Shown: positions 17,359-26,496, counted from the stretch's first letter. The stretch: 64,000 nt of DNA from Actinophytocola gossypii (GCF_025165815.1 NZ_JAFFZE010000010.1:335410-399409), one strand, 5' to 3'. The notes: generated by a model from the letters alone, not told the origin. Numbers and translations: made by a program.

Positions 17359-18225
17359 TCACAGGGGCTCCGGGCGGGCCGGCTCGCGGGAGCGCAGGGT
17401 CAGCCCGACCACGACGGCGAGGATCCCGGCGGCCTCCGGCAGCGTCGGCACCTGACGCAGCACGACCAGCCCGACCACGGTCGCCGTCACCGGCAGCAGC
17501 GCCAGCAGCAACGCGAACGACGCCTGCCCCAGCCGCCGCAGCACCACCTGGTCCAGCACGTAGGGCACTACGGTCGACAGCACGCCGACACCGACGCCCA
17601 GCAGCAACAGCCGTGGCGAGGACCACACCGGCCCGGTGCCGAACGCCAGCGGCACCATCAGCACGGTCGCCGCCGCGAACCCGACCGCCAGACCGTCCAC
17701 GCCGAGCCCCACGTCCGCGACCCGCTTGCCGAGCACGATGTAGCCCGCCCAGAGCACGGCCGCCGCGAGCGCGAACAGCACCCCCAGCGTGCTCCCCGAC
17801 CACTGCACGTCCGCGATCAGCACCACTCCGCACAGCACGAGCAGCAGCGCCGCCACGTCCCGCCTGGTCCGCGAGCCGAACGCGGCCACCAGCACCGGGC
17901 CGACGAACTCCAGCGCCACCGCCGTGCCGAGCGGGAGCCGGGCGATCGCCTCGTAGAAGGCCACGTTCATGCCCGCGGTGACCACGCCGAACACCGCGGC
18001 CAGCCAGAACACCCGGCCGCGCCAGGCCGCCCGCCCCGGCCGGCGCCAGGCCAGCAGCACCAGCGCCGCGCCGAGCTGGCGCAGCCACGCCACGGACGCC
18101 GGGTCGATCTCGGCGAACAGCCACACGGCCGCGGCGGCGCCGAGGTACATGGACAGGCCGCCGGTGACGAACAGTAGCGGCGCGGGGACCTGACGGGCCC
18201 GGAGTAGCCGACCGACCGCACTCAT
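17359..18225 (-). CDS. EamA family (DMT) transporter, RhtA-like
   Basis: A 288-residue inner-membrane protein with ten hydrophobic helices in two EamA repeats (about residues 15-140 and 145-280). Conserved features include AWLRQLGAALVLL, YEAIARLPLGTAVALEFVGPV and LLALLPVTATVVGLVVL, which resemble RhtA-type threonine/homoserine exporters. Likely an efflux permease for amino acids or related metabolites; the substrate is not determined. It is convergent with sigA and divergent from the DUF7455 gene. Confidence 0.87.
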   Translation of the reverse strand: MSAVGRLLRARQVPAPLLFVTGGLSMYLGAAAAVWLFAEIDPASVAWLRQLGAALVLLAWRRPGRAAWRGRVFWLAAVFGVVTAGMNVAFYEAIARLPLGTAVALEFVGPVLVAAFGSRTRRDVAALLLVLCGVVLIADVQWSGSTLGVLFALAAAVLWAGYIVLGKRVADVGLGVDGLAVGFAAATVLMVPLAFGTGPVWSSPRLLLLGVGVGVLSTVVPYVLDQVVLRRLGQASFALLLALLPVTATVVGLVVLRQVPTLPEAAGILAVVVGLTLRSREPARPEPL

Positions 18226-18304
18226 GCCACCGATCCTGCATCGCGGGACGACCGGTACGACAACTGGGTTAAATCTCTCGTCGAGTGATCTCTCATCGCA
18301 TCGG

Positions 18305-18330
18305 GGAACACTGACGGGAGCTCAAACGTC
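18305..18330 (+). promoter_or_regulatory. Possible ECF-sigma promoter upstream of DUF7455 gene
   Basis: GGAAC (18305-18309), 17 bases, then CGTC (18327-18330) fits the general ECF pattern used by SigE-type factors. It lies about 90 bases before the start codon. Assignment is by eye only. Confidence 0.35.
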
Positions 18331-18421
18331 TGGAAGAGTAGACGGCGCGAGCACCTCTCCGGGTGATCGCGGCCGGAGACGGCATCGGGCCAACCGGTGC
18401 CGGGACGGAGGGAGATCTGAC

Positions 18422-18619
18422 ATGAACACCACACTCGCCCGCCCCGACCTGACCGCTGCCGACCGCTGCGACCGCTGTGGAGCAGCCGCGAAGGTACGTG
18501 CCGTCCTTCCCTCCGGAGGGGAGCTCCTTTTCTGCGGGCACCACGCCCGCAAGCACCAGGACCGCCTGAAGGAGCTCGAGGCGAACATTCAGCAGGGGCA
18601 GGAAGAGCTCACCAGCTGA
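18422..18619 (+). CDS. DUF7455 zinc-ribbon protein
   Basis: A 65-residue protein: CDRCG at residues 16-20, then FCGHH at about 38-42, giving a CxxC...CxxH zinc site, followed by an amphipathic helix rich in Lys, Glu and Gln (KHQDRLKELEANIQQGQEEL). This family is found right after the principal sigma gene in many actinobacteria and its role is unknown. The ATG has GGAGGGA seven bases upstream. The gene is followed by a strong hairpin terminator. Confidence 0.85.
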   Translation: MNTTLARPDLTAADRCDRCGAAAKVRAVLPSGGELLFCGHHARKHQDRLKELEANIQQGQEELTS

Positions 18620-18638
18620 GGCGGTCACGAGGCGTTGA

Positions 18639-18671
18639 CGGGCGGGATCCGGACGAACCGGATCCCGCCCG
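18639..18671. terminator. Terminator after DUF7455 gene
   Basis: A 14-bp perfect stem (CGGGCGGGATCCGG and its complement) with a 5-nt loop ACGAA lies 20 bases past the stop, between convergent DUF7455 and ROK genes. It probably works in both directions. Confidence 0.8.
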
Positions 18672-18702
18672 CTCATACATGACGCTTATCACATCGCGGG
18701 AA

Positions 18703-19875
18703 TCAGACCGCGTCGAGCACCGGCTCGAAGGCCAGCTCCGCCGCGCCGAGCAGGGTCACGTCGCCACCCAGCGTGGACGCGACGATCCGGACGCCGCCCA
18801 CGGCGCGTGACACCAGGCTCCTGGTGCGCACCTCCGCCGCCACGTCCGCGACCAGCGATCCGGGCAGCGCGGTGAACAGGTCCCCGAGCACCACCAGCTC
18901 CGGGCCGAGCACGTTCACCACGTTCACCAGGCCCAGCGTGAGCCATTCGGTGAACTCCCCGAGGCGCTCACGCACCCGCTCCGCGTCGGTTCCCAGCGAC
19001 CGCAGCTCGGCGACCACCGCGCCGCGGGGGGATCCCTCGCGCAGTCCGAGCGCCCGGCACAGCGCCCGCTCGCCCACCTCGGTCTCCCAGCACCCCCGGC
19101 TGCCGCAGTAGCACCGCCGCCCGCCGGGGTGGACCGCCATGTGGCCGAGTTCACCGAGGTAGCCGGCGGTGCCGCGCAGCGCCGAGCCGTCGGAGATCAC
19201 GCCGCCGCCGACACCCACGTCGGCCGCCACGTACACCGCGTCGGAGCTGCCGCGCGCGGTGCCGCGCAGGTGCTCGGCCAGCGCGCCCAGCTCGGCGTCG
19301 TTGCCGACCACGACCGGCAGGTCGAGCACGGCGGCGAGCCGCTCGCCGAGGGGAACGTCGGTCCAGTGCAGGTTCGGCGCCTCGTGCACCAGCCCGTCGG
19401 AACGGCGGACCACGCCGGGCACCGAGATCCCGGCGGCCACGATGGTCACCCCGAGGTCAGCGGCGAGCACGACGGCCGAGTCGACCACGTGCGTGATCAC
19501 CTCGCCCGGCTCGCGGGTGCGCACCCGCAGGTTCCAGCTGTTCCGGCCGAGGATCGCGCCGCCGAGGCCGACCAGCGCGATCGACACCTGCTCCACCCGG
19601 ATGTCGACGGCGAGCACCACCGCGGCGTGCGCCTGCGGCAGTACCAGCAGCGACGGCCGGCCGGCGCCGCTGCGCTGCCTCGGCACCCGCTCCTCGACTA
19701 CGCCGGACTCGGCGAGCCCGTCCACCAGGGCCTTGATGGTGCTGCGGTTGAGCCCGAGCTCGGTCGCGAGCGCCGCCCTGGTGCACGGGCCGCCGACGTG
19801 CAGCCTGCGGATCAGGACCGTGCGGTTGTGCCGGCGCACCTCGTCGGGCCGGGCGCCCGTTGGTGTGCTGGTCAA
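18703..19875 (-). CDS. ROK family transcriptional repressor (NagC/XylR type)
   Basis: A 390-residue regulator. Residues ~15-75 form a winged helix (CTRAALATELGLNRSTIKALVDGLAESGVV), followed by a ROK sugar-binding domain with GNDAELGALAE and the zinc motif CYCGSRGCWE after ELGHMAVHPGG. Such proteins repress sugar genes and release DNA on binding the sugar. It is the last gene after a binding-protein/ATPase/permease operon on the same strand, 31 bp after the permease stop, so autoregulation with that operon is likely. The start appears to be TTG. Confidence 0.9.
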   Translation of the reverse strand: MTSTPTGARPDEVRRHNRTVLIRRLHVGGPCTRAALATELGLNRSTIKALVDGLAESGVVEERVPRQRSGAGRPSLLVLPQAHAAVVLAVDIRVEQVSIALVGLGGAILGRNSWNLRVRTREPGEVITHVVDSAVVLAADLGVTIVAAGISVPGVVRRSDGLVHEAPNLHWTDVPLGERLAAVLDLPVVVGNDAELGALAEHLRGTARGSSDAVYVAADVGVGGGVISDGSALRGTAGYLGELGHMAVHPGGRRCYCGSRGCWETEVGERALCRALGLREGSPRGAVVAELRSLGTDAERVRERLGEFTEWLTLGLVNVVNVLGPELVVLGDLFTALPGSLVADVAAEVRTRSLVSRAVGGVRIVASTLGGDVTLLGAAELAFEPVLDAV

Positions 19876-19906
19876 ACCCCTCGCTCCTGTCCGATCACCG
19901 CCCTGA

Positions 19907-21334
19907 TCACCGCGATGCCGCGGCGGCCCTCCGCCGGGACAGCGCGTCGACCGTGGCGGCGAGCAGCAGTACCAGCCCGGTGATGATGTTGACCACCGCC
20001 GCCGGCTGCCGCAACAGCCCGAGGCCGTTCTCCACGACCGCGAGCACCAGCCCGCCGATGACCGCGTGCGCGACCTTGCCGCGCCCGCCGAACAGCGACG
20101 TGCCGCCGATCACCGCCGCGCCGACGGCGAACAGCAGCGTGTTCAGCCCACCGGCCTGCGGGTCGACCGAACCGGCCTTCGACGAGTACACGATCGCACC
20201 GATCGCGGCCGCGCAGGCGGAGACGGCGAACACACTGGCGCGGATCTTCTTCACGTCGATCCCGGCGCGGCGCGCGGCCTCGGCGTTGCCGCCGACAGCG
20301 TAGATGTGCCGCCCGTAGCGGGTGCGGTTGAGCACGTAGGTCCCGATCACCAGCAGGCCCAGGATGATCGGCACCACGTAGGGCACGCCCTGGATGGTGA
20401 CCAGGTCCGGGTTCGGCGAGCGGTTCAGCGTCAGCGCCCAGGTCGACGCGACCGCGATCACCGCGACGGTGCCGACCTTGAACAGCGCGATCGGCGTCGG
20501 CTGGGTGACCAGGCCCTTGCGCAGCCGGGCGAAGTGCTCGCCGAGCACCACCGCCGCGTAACCGCCCGCCGCGATCAGGCACAGCAGCCAGGAGCCGACT
20601 ACCGAGAGGCTGCCGTTGGCGACGTTGAACAGCACCGGCGAGTTGCGGATGCCGAGCACCCCACCCTCGCCGATGAACTGCAGGATCACGCCCTGCCAGG
20701 TGATGAACAGCGCGAGCGTCACCACGAACGACGGCATGCCGATGTTGGCGACCAGGTAGCCGGTGATGCAGCCGATGGCGGCGCCGACGCAGACCGCGAG
20801 CAGCATCTCCAGCCACGCGTTCGGCTGCACACCGAGCAGCGCCATGGCGACCGCGACCAGGCTGAGCGCGGCGCCGGCCCAGATCCGCATCAGCACCGCG
20901 AGGACGGCGGCGGCGAGCAGGCCGGCGATGAACACGTAGAACACCGTGCTGCCCATGCCGCCGAGCAGGTTGCCGCCTCGGACGTAGTGCATGGCCATCA
21001 CCGCGGCGCAGACACCGGACAGCGTGCCGGCGGACAGGTCGATCTCGCCCAGCAGCAGGACGTAGACCAGGCCCATCGCGATGATCATCTTGCCGGCGCC
21101 CTGCGCGAGCAGGTTCGCCGTGTTGTTGAGCGTCAGGAAGTTGTCCGACAGGGCGGTGAACACGATCACCAGGGCGGCGAGGCCGAGCAGCGCCGGCAGC
21201 GAGCCGAGCTCGCCACCGCGCAACCTGGCCACGTAGTCCCGGATCGCCTCACCGGTGGACTGGGAGGTGGTGTCGATGCCGAAGTCGGAGATCGCGCCGG
21301 GCGCGTTCTCGGTCTTGGCCGGGGAATCGGTCAT
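19907..21334 (-). CDS. Sugar ABC transporter permease (XylH/RbsC-like)
   Basis: A 475-residue permease with about ten or more hydrophobic segments. It has GKMIIAMGLVYVLLLGEIDLSAG, the IGMPSFVVTLALFITWQGV segment and the C-terminal GRHIYAVGGNAEAARRAGIDVKKI cytoplasmic loop typical of CUT2 permeases. The ATG was chosen because MTDSPAKTENAP begins a normal N-terminus; the longer frame is antisense noise within the ATPase gene. Probably works with the two downstream-numbered partners to import a pentose such as xylose, which is inferred from similarity to XylFGH. Confidence 0.9.
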   Translation of the reverse strand: MTDSPAKTENAPGAISDFGIDTTSQSTGEAIRDYVARLRGGELGSLPALLGLAALVIVFTALSDNFLTLNNTANLLAQGAGKMIIAMGLVYVLLLGEIDLSAGTLSGVCAAVMAMHYVRGGNLLGGMGSTVFYVFIAGLLAAAVLAVLMRIWAGAALSLVAVAMALLGVQPNAWLEMLLAVCVGAAIGCITGYLVANIGMPSFVVTLALFITWQGVILQFIGEGGVLGIRNSPVLFNVANGSLSVVGSWLLCLIAAGGYAAVVLGEHFARLRKGLVTQPTPIALFKVGTVAVIAVASTWALTLNRSPNPDLVTIQGVPYVVPIILGLLVIGTYVLNRTRYGRHIYAVGGNAEAARRAGIDVKKIRASVFAVSACAAAIGAIVYSSKAGSVDPQAGGLNTLLFAVGAAVIGGTSLFGGRGKVAHAVIGGLVLAVVENGLGLLRQPAAVVNIITGLVLLLAATVDALSRRRAAAASR

Positions 21335-21357
21335 GGATGAGGTCCTCGCGTGGTGAA

Positions 21358-22131
21358 TCAGAGGGTGACGGCCTCGGGCCGGGCGAGACCGAGGTCGCCG
21401 GAGCGACCCGCGGTGATCAGCTCGACGACCTGGCCGTGCGTGGTCTCCTTCGCCGGTACCTCGGCGACCAGCCGGCCGAGGTAGAGGGTGGCGATGCGGT
21501 CGGCGACCTCGAACACGTCGGCCATGTTGTGGCTGATCAGCACGACCCCGAGGCCCTGCTCGGCCAGCCTGCGGACCAGGTCGAGGACCTGGCGGGTCTG
21601 CGCGACGCCGAGCGCCGCGGTCGGCTCGTCGAGCAGCACGACCTTGCTGTCCCACAGCACGGCCTTGGCGATCGCGACGGTCTGCCGCTGCCCGCCGGAC
21701 AGGGCCGCGACCGGGGTGCGGACCGACTTGACCGTGCGCACCGACAGCGACGCGAGGGTCTCGCGGGCCGCGCGCTCCATGCTCGACTCGTCCATCAGCC
21801 AGCGCGACCCGCGCTCCCGGCCGAGGAACATGTTCTGCACGACGTCGAGGTTGTCGGCCAGCGCCAGATCCTGGTACACGACCTCGATGCCGAGGTCGGC
21901 GGCGTCCTTCGGGTTGTGGATGGTGACCGGCTTGCCGCGGAAGCGGACCTCGCCGGTGTCCATCGGGTGGATCCCGGCCACGCACTTGATCAACGTGGAC
22001 TTGCCGGCGCCGTTGTCGCCGACCATCGCGGTGACCTCGCCGGCCCGGACGGTGAAGTCGATGTCGTGCAGCACGTGCACGGGGCCGAAGCTCTTGTTGA
22101 CCCCGATCAGCTCGAGAAGGGGTTCACTCAT
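21358..22131 (-). CDS. Sugar ABC transporter ATP-binding protein (single domain)
   Basis: A 257-residue ATPase: Walker A GDNGAGKST near residue 37, signature LSGGQRQTVAIAKA, Walker B VVLLDEPTAALG, and H-loop SHN. It has one nucleotide-binding domain, unlike E. coli XylG/RbsA, which carry two in tandem, so it should act as a homodimer (FrcA-like). The ATG has GGAGGA five bases upstream. It lies between the binding-protein and permease genes in one operon. Confidence 0.92.
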   Translation of the reverse strand: MSEPLLELIGVNKSFGPVHVLHDIDFTVRAGEVTAMVGDNGAGKSTLIKCVAGIHPMDTGEVRFRGKPVTIHNPKDAADLGIEVVYQDLALADNLDVVQNMFLGRERGSRWLMDESSMERAARETLASLSVRTVKSVRTPVAALSGGQRQTVAIAKAVLWDSKVVLLDEPTAALGVAQTRQVLDLVRRLAEQGLGVVLISHNMADVFEVADRIATLYLGRLVAEVPAKETTHGQVVELITAGRSGDLGLARPEAVTL

Positions 22132-22143
22132 GATTCCTCCAAG

Positions 22144-22181
22144 CCCGGGGAGGGCCACCCCGGCGGGCGGCCCTCCCCGGG
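22144..22181 (-). promoter_or_regulatory. Strong intra-operon hairpin after the binding-protein gene
   Basis: A 13-bp perfect stem (CCCGGGGAGGGCC / GGCCCTCCCCGGG) with a 12-nt loop fills the 57-bp gap between the binding-protein stop and the ATPase start. Such hairpins commonly cause partial termination or protect the upstream message, raising binding-protein level over membrane parts. Confidence 0.7.
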
Positions 22182-22188
22182 GAACCGG

Positions 22189-23319
22189 TCAGGAGATGCC
22201 GAGCTCGTCGCACTCGGCCTTCAGCTGGCCGGTGCAGATCTCACTGGCCTTGACGTAACCCTCGTCGACGACCCGCTTCACGTTCTCGCGGGTGATCAGG
22301 TACGGCTCCAGCAGCAGGGACTTGACCTCCCGCTTGCCCTCGGGGTCGTTGATCGTGTCGGTGGCGACCTCGTCGGCGGCGGCCGTGTCACCGTCGGCGA
22401 GCGCGGCGGCGAGCTTGGCGGTCGCCTCCGCCTCCTCCTTGATCGGCTTGAACACCGTCATGTACTGGTCGCCGGCGAGGATGGCCTTGAGGCCGTCCGC
22501 GGTGGCGTCCTGGCCGGTGACCGGGACCTTGCCGTTCAGGCCGTTCTTCTTGAGGATGGTGATGACCGCGCCGGCCAGGCCGTCGTTGGCGGCCACGACA
22601 CCGTCGACGTTGCCGCCGTTGCCGGTCAGGATCTGCTCGAAGGTGACGCCGCCGGTCTGGTTGTCCCAGTCGTCGATCGCCTGCGACTGCACGAGCTCGA
22701 ACTTGCCGGACTCGTACAGCGGGTCGAGGATGTTGCGCTGGCCCTGGTGGAACAGGGTCGCGTTGTTGTCCGTCGGCGCGCCCTCGATCTCGATGATCTC
22801 GGCGCCGTCCGGCGCGTCGGCGAGCGCGTCCGCCATGCCCTGGCCCTGCAGCTCGCCGACCTTCACGTTGTCGAACGACACGTAGTACTCGGAGCTGCCG
22901 CCGAGGTTGAGCCGGTCGTAGTCGATGGTCGGGATGCCCTGGGCGTTGGCCTTCTGCGCGACCGTGCCGCCGACCTCGCTGTTGATCGAGGCGATGATCA
23001 GCACCTTGACCCCGGCGTTGATCATCCCGTCGGCTAGGGTGCTGAACTTCTGCACGTCACCCTGGGCGTTCTGGATGTCCGGGTCCAGGCCCTCGGCCCG
23101 CAGGGCCTCCTCCAGCATGGGCTTGTCGAAGCCCTCCCAGCGGGCCGAGCTCGCGGTCTCCGGAAGGATCACCCCCACCGGGATGCCGCCCGAGGACTCG
23201 CTCTCGGTTCCCTCGCCGCCACCGCCCTCGCTCGGCGTCTCCTGATTGGCGCCGCAGGCCGAAAGGGCAAGGGTCAGACCCATCCCCGCGGCCAGCAGAG
23301 CAAGCCTTGTACTGCGCAT
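22189..23319 (-). CDS. Sugar ABC transporter substrate-binding lipoprotein (XylF-like)
   Basis: A 376-residue lipoprotein with signal peptide and lipobox LALSACG (Cys about residue 22), an acidic Gly/Ser/Glu linker, then a two-lobed periplasmic-binding type 1 fold (VGVILPETASSARWEGFDKP; GVVAANDGLAGAVITILKKNG; VPVTGQDATADGLKAIL). The final fragment YVKASEICTGQLKAECDELGI has two Cys that may bridge. It should capture a pentose, probably xylose, for the adjacent permease and ATPase. A strong inverted repeat lies just upstream. Confidence 0.92.
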   Translation of the reverse strand: MRSTRLALLAAGMGLTLALSACGANQETPSEGGGGEGTESESSGGIPVGVILPETASSARWEGFDKPMLEEALRAEGLDPDIQNAQGDVQKFSTLADGMINAGVKVLIIASINSEVGGTVAQKANAQGIPTIDYDRLNLGGSSEYYVSFDNVKVGELQGQGMADALADAPDGAEIIEIEGAPTDNNATLFHQGQRNILDPLYESGKFELVQSQAIDDWDNQTGGVTFEQILTGNGGNVDGVVAANDGLAGAVITILKKNGLNGKVPVTGQDATADGLKAILAGDQYMTVFKPIKEEAEATAKLAAALADGDTAAADEVATDTINDPEGKREVKSLLLEPYLITRENVKRVVDEGYVKASEICTGQLKAECDELGIS

Positions 23320-23340
23320 CAACGGTCCCTTCACGGTCCA

Positions 23341-23375
23341 CCGGGCAAATGTTGCGGTGCACAACATATGCCCGG
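23341..23375. promoter_or_regulatory. Operator candidate for the ROK repressor
   Basis: Arms CCGGGCAAATGTTG and CAACATATGCCCGG form a 14-bp inverted repeat with one mismatch and a 7-nt spacer, 22 bases upstream of the binding-protein start. On the minus strand TATGTT in one arm could be the -10. Position, size and AT-rich centre of each arm fit ROK-family operators. Confidence 0.6.
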
Positions 23376-23474
23376 ACGGGCAGTGATGGAAGCCACGAAC
23401 CAGCTTTTTACGACTCGCAAGCGACACGATTCGGCAACGAACCGGAAACCTGCCGCTCACCCGACCGGGGGTCG

Positions 23475-25211
23475 CTACCAGGAACGGAGAGTAGCGATCC
23501 GCTCCTCGAGCTGCTCCACCGAGGCCATCGCCGTCGGCGGACCCGCGCAGACTCTGCGCAGCTCACTGTGGATCATGCCGTGGGGTTTGCCCGTTCGGTG
23601 GTGGTACAGCCCGACGAGGGTGTTGAGCTCCTTGCGCAGCGCGGTCAGCCGTTCGGCCACGCTGCGTGGTCGCGGTTCCGGCTGGGCCGGCGCCGCTTGC
23701 TCCTCCTTCGCGCGACGGGACCGATCCGTTACCTGGTCGGCCTGCCGTTGCCGCAGCAGTGCCCGCACCTGGTCCGGTTCCAGCAGCCCGGGCAGCCCGA
23801 GGTACTCCTGCTCCTCCGCCGAGCCGGCGAACGCCGCGGTGCCGAACGAGGACCCGTCGTAGATCACCTGGTCCAACTCGGCCGACGCGCCGAGCGAGGT
23901 GTAGGCCTTCTCCTCCTCGCCGGGCTCGTCCTTGACCCGGTTGGCGTCGGCGAGCAGCTCGTCGTCCCAGCCGTCCTTCTCCCGGTGCGGCTTGCCGAGC
24001 ACGTGGTCGCGCTGCGCCTCCAGCTGGCTGGCCAGCTCCAGCAGCACCGGCACGCTCGGCAGGAACACGCTCGCGGTCTCCCCTGGCCGGCGGGCGCGGA
24101 CGAACCGGCCGACCGCCTGGGCGAAGAACAGCGGGGTGGACGCGCTGGTCGCGTAGACCCCGACGGCCAGCCGGGGCACGTCGACGCCCTCGGACACCAT
24201 CCGCACGGCCACCAGCCACCGGTCGTCGGACTCGGCGAACTCACCGATCCGGCTGGACGCCTTCGGGTCGTCGGAGAGCACCACGACCGGCTTCGCGCCG
24301 GTCGTGCGCTCGAGGATCGTCGCGTAGGCCTTCGCCGAGTCGTGGTCGGAGGCGATGACGAGCCCGCCGGCGTCCGGCACCGACTGCCGCAGCTGCTGCA
24401 GCCGCAGGTCGGCGGCACCGAGCACGGACGGGATCCACTCGCCCATCGGATCGAGCGCGGTGCGCCAGGCCCGGGCGGTCTGCTCGGCGGTCATCGGCTC
24501 GCCCAGGCGCGCGGTGAACTCCTCGCCCGCGCTGGTCCGCCAGCTCGCCTCGCCGGAGTAGGCCAGGAAGATCACCGGGCGGACGACGCCGTCGGCCAGC
24601 GCGTCGGCGTAGCCGTAGGTGTGGTCGGCCTTGCTGCGCAGGAAGCCGGCGCCGTCCGGCTCGTAGCCGACGAACGGGATCTGCGAGTCGTCGCTGCGGA
24701 ACGGGGTGCCGGTCAGCGCGAGCCGGCGCACCGCCGGGGTGAACGCCTCGCGGATCGCGTCGCCCCACGACTTGGCGTCCCCGCCGTGGTGGATCTCGTC
24801 GAGGATCACCAGCGTCTTGCGGCTCTCGGTGCGTACCCGGTGCAGCATCGGGTGCGCGGCGACCTGCGCGTAGGTGACCGCGACACCGCGGTAGTCGCCG
24901 GACGTGGCGCCGTCGCCGTTGCGGAAGTTCGGGTCGATCGGGATGCCCGCCGCGTCCGCCGCCGCGGCCCACTGGTGCTTGAGGTGCTCGGTCGGCGTCA
25001 CGATCGTGACCCGCTCGACGATCCGGTCGGCGAGCAGCTCCGCGGCCACCCGCAGCCCGAACACGGTCTTGCCGGCCCCCGGGGTGGCCACCGCCAGGAA
25101 GTCCTTCGGCCCGGAGGCCAGGTACTTGGTGATCGCCCGGCGCTGCCAGGCCCGCAACGGCCGCGCAGCCGACCGGTCCCCGGCCCCGTGCACGATCGGT
25201 TCCGACGTCAC
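23475..25211 (-). CDS. DEAD/DEAH-box helicase, superfamily 2
   Basis: A 578-residue ATP-dependent helicase. Motif I TPGAGKT near residue 45, motif Ia-like TPTEHLKHQW, motif II DEIHH (DExH type), motif III LTGTPFRS, and in the second RecA lobe MVSEGVDVPRLAVGVYATSAST and QAVGRFVRARRP (motifs V-VI). The C-terminal ~130 residues are charged and lead into a small helical domain (GLYHHRTGKPHGMIHSELRRVCAG). The GTG start VTSEPIVHG was chosen by family start and spacing; upstream GTG codons exist. The gene is found near sigA in many actinobacteria; its nucleic acid target is unknown. Confidence 0.88.
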   Translation of the reverse strand: MTSEPIVHGAGDRSAARPLRAWQRRAITKYLASGPKDFLAVATPGAGKTVFGLRVAAELLADRIVERVTIVTPTEHLKHQWAAAADAAGIPIDPNFRNGDGATSGDYRGVAVTYAQVAAHPMLHRVRTESRKTLVILDEIHHGGDAKSWGDAIREAFTPAVRRLALTGTPFRSDDSQIPFVGYEPDGAGFLRSKADHTYGYADALADGVVRPVIFLAYSGEASWRTSAGEEFTARLGEPMTAEQTARAWRTALDPMGEWIPSVLGAADLRLQQLRQSVPDAGGLVIASDHDSAKAYATILERTTGAKPVVVLSDDPKASSRIGEFAESDDRWLVAVRMVSEGVDVPRLAVGVYATSASTPLFFAQAVGRFVRARRPGETASVFLPSVPVLLELASQLEAQRDHVLGKPHREKDGWDDELLADANRVKDEPGEEEKAYTSLGASAELDQVIYDGSSFGTAAFAGSAEEQEYLGLPGLLEPDQVRALLRQRQADQVTDRSRRAKEEQAAPAQPEPRPRSVAERLTALRKELNTLVGLYHHRTGKPHGMIHSELRRVCAGPPTAMASVEQLEERIATLRSW

Positions 25212-25256
25212 CGGCCAACCGCTCCCTTCCCCCACACGAACTCCCGGCAAACCAAT

Positions 25257-25291
25257 GCCCTCAAAGTGACCGGTCCGGCTCCGTTGAGGGC
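25257..25291. repeat. Inverted repeat between helicase and YihY genes
   Basis: GCCCTCAA (25257-25264) and TTGAGGGC (25284-25291) form an 8-bp stem with a 19-nt loop between divergent genes. It could be an operator for either promoter or a copy of a dispersed palindrome. No regulator is suggested by the neighbours. Confidence 0.5.
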
Positions 25292-25409
25292 GTCATGACT
25301 CTACTCTCGCCAACGGAGCGCCGCCGGGGTGCGCCCCCGCGACACGTCCGTCCAGTTCACCGGGCGCATCGCGCCGATCGCGACCCGATGGACCATGCTT
25401 GACCGTGAT

Positions 25410-26489
25410 ATGAGCCCGCAGCCACAGCACCCGACCCATGACGGGGAGCAGCCGCCCGGCGCGCACGCACGGCGCGGACCGCTCAGGCTGGTCCGGCGCA
25501 CGATGGCCAAGGCGTGGGAGGGCAACCTCTTCTCCGAGGCCGCCGAGGCCGCGTTCTGGCAGATCCTGTCGCTGCCGCCGCTGCTGCTCGGGCTGCTGGG
25601 CAGCCTCGGCTACGTGGCCGACTGGTTCGGCGAGGACGTCATCCAGTCCGTGCACGACGCGATCATCGAGTGGTCCCGCACGGCGTTCAGCACCAGCGTG
25701 GTCGACCAGATCATCCAGCCGACGGTCGACGACATCCTGCAGCACGGCCGGGGCGAGATCCTGACCGTCGGCTTCCTGATCTCGCTGTGGGCCGGCTCGT
25801 CGGCGATGTCGTCGTTCGTGGACGCGATCACCGTCGCGCACGACCAGTACGGGGTGCGCAACGAGGTGTGGCAGCGGATCTTCGCGCTGCTGCTGTACCT
25901 GGTGTCGCTGGTGCTGCTGGTGATCGGGCTGCCGATCCTGGCGCTCGGCCCGGAGCTGCTGCCGAAGCTGTTCCCCACGGACTGGCGCCCGGAGATCGGG
26001 TTCTGGGTGGACGCCTTCTACTACCCGGCACTGGCCGTGCTGATCGTGCTGGCCCTGGCCACGCTGTACAAGCTGGCCCTGCCACGCAAGCTCCCCTGGC
26101 ACCGCGGTCTGCCCGGCGCGGTACTGGCGATGATCGTGTTCCTGCTCTCCAGCATCGGCCTGCGCCTCTACATCGCCTGGATCACCACCACCGGCTACAC
26201 CTACGGCGCGCTGGCCACCCCGATCGCGTTCCTGCTGTTCGCGTTCTTCATCGGCCTGGCCATCGTGATCGGCGCGTACTTCAACGCGGCCATCCAGGAG
26301 ATGTGGCCCGCGCGCATGACCCGCCGCCAACGCCGCCGCTGGCGTCGCCTGGAGATGGACCGCGCCCGCGACACACCGACCCCCGAGCCGACCCCCGCCC
26401 AGGAGCCGGCCGACCCCGCGAGTCCCCCGCTCCCGTCGCGCGAGTCCCCCGCTCCCGACCCCGGGGTTCCACGCTCCGGAACGCCCTGA
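25410..26489 (+). CDS. YihY/virulence factor BrkB family membrane protein
   Basis: A 359-residue integral membrane protein with six helices. Typical YihY features: an amphipathic LFSEAAEAAFWQILSLPPLLLGLLGS start, VGFLISLWAGSSAMSSFVDAITVAHDQYG in the middle, and ATPIAFLLFAFFIGLAIVIGAYFNAAI late. The tail (~50 residues) is Pro/Arg-rich and disordered. It equals Rv2707. Two ATG codons (25395, 25410) are possible and neither has a clear ribosome site, so the start is uncertain. Function not established; homologues were once called RNase BN. Confidence 0.85.
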   Translation: MSPQPQHPTHDGEQPPGAHARRGPLRLVRRTMAKAWEGNLFSEAAEAAFWQILSLPPLLLGLLGSLGYVADWFGEDVIQSVHDAIIEWSRTAFSTSVVDQIIQPTVDDILQHGRGEILTVGFLISLWAGSSAMSSFVDAITVAHDQYGVRNEVWQRIFALLLYLVSLVLLVIGLPILALGPELLPKLFPTDWRPEIGFWVDAFYYPALAVLIVLALATLYKLALPRKLPWHRGLPGAVLAMIVFLLSSIGLRLYIAWITTTGYTYGALATPIAFLLFAFFIGLAIVIGAYFNAAIQEMWPARMTRRQRRRWRRLEMDRARDTPTPEPTPAQEPADPASPPLPSRESPAPDPGVPRSGTP

Positions 26490-26496
26490 GCGCGCC

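Noticed and set aside
21337..23037. 566-residue plus-strand ORF over the sugar ABC genes
   Set aside because: Antisense to clear ABC ATPase and binding-protein genes; long open frames arise from GC-rich codon bias, and the composition is Arg/Asp/Gly/His-rich without domains.
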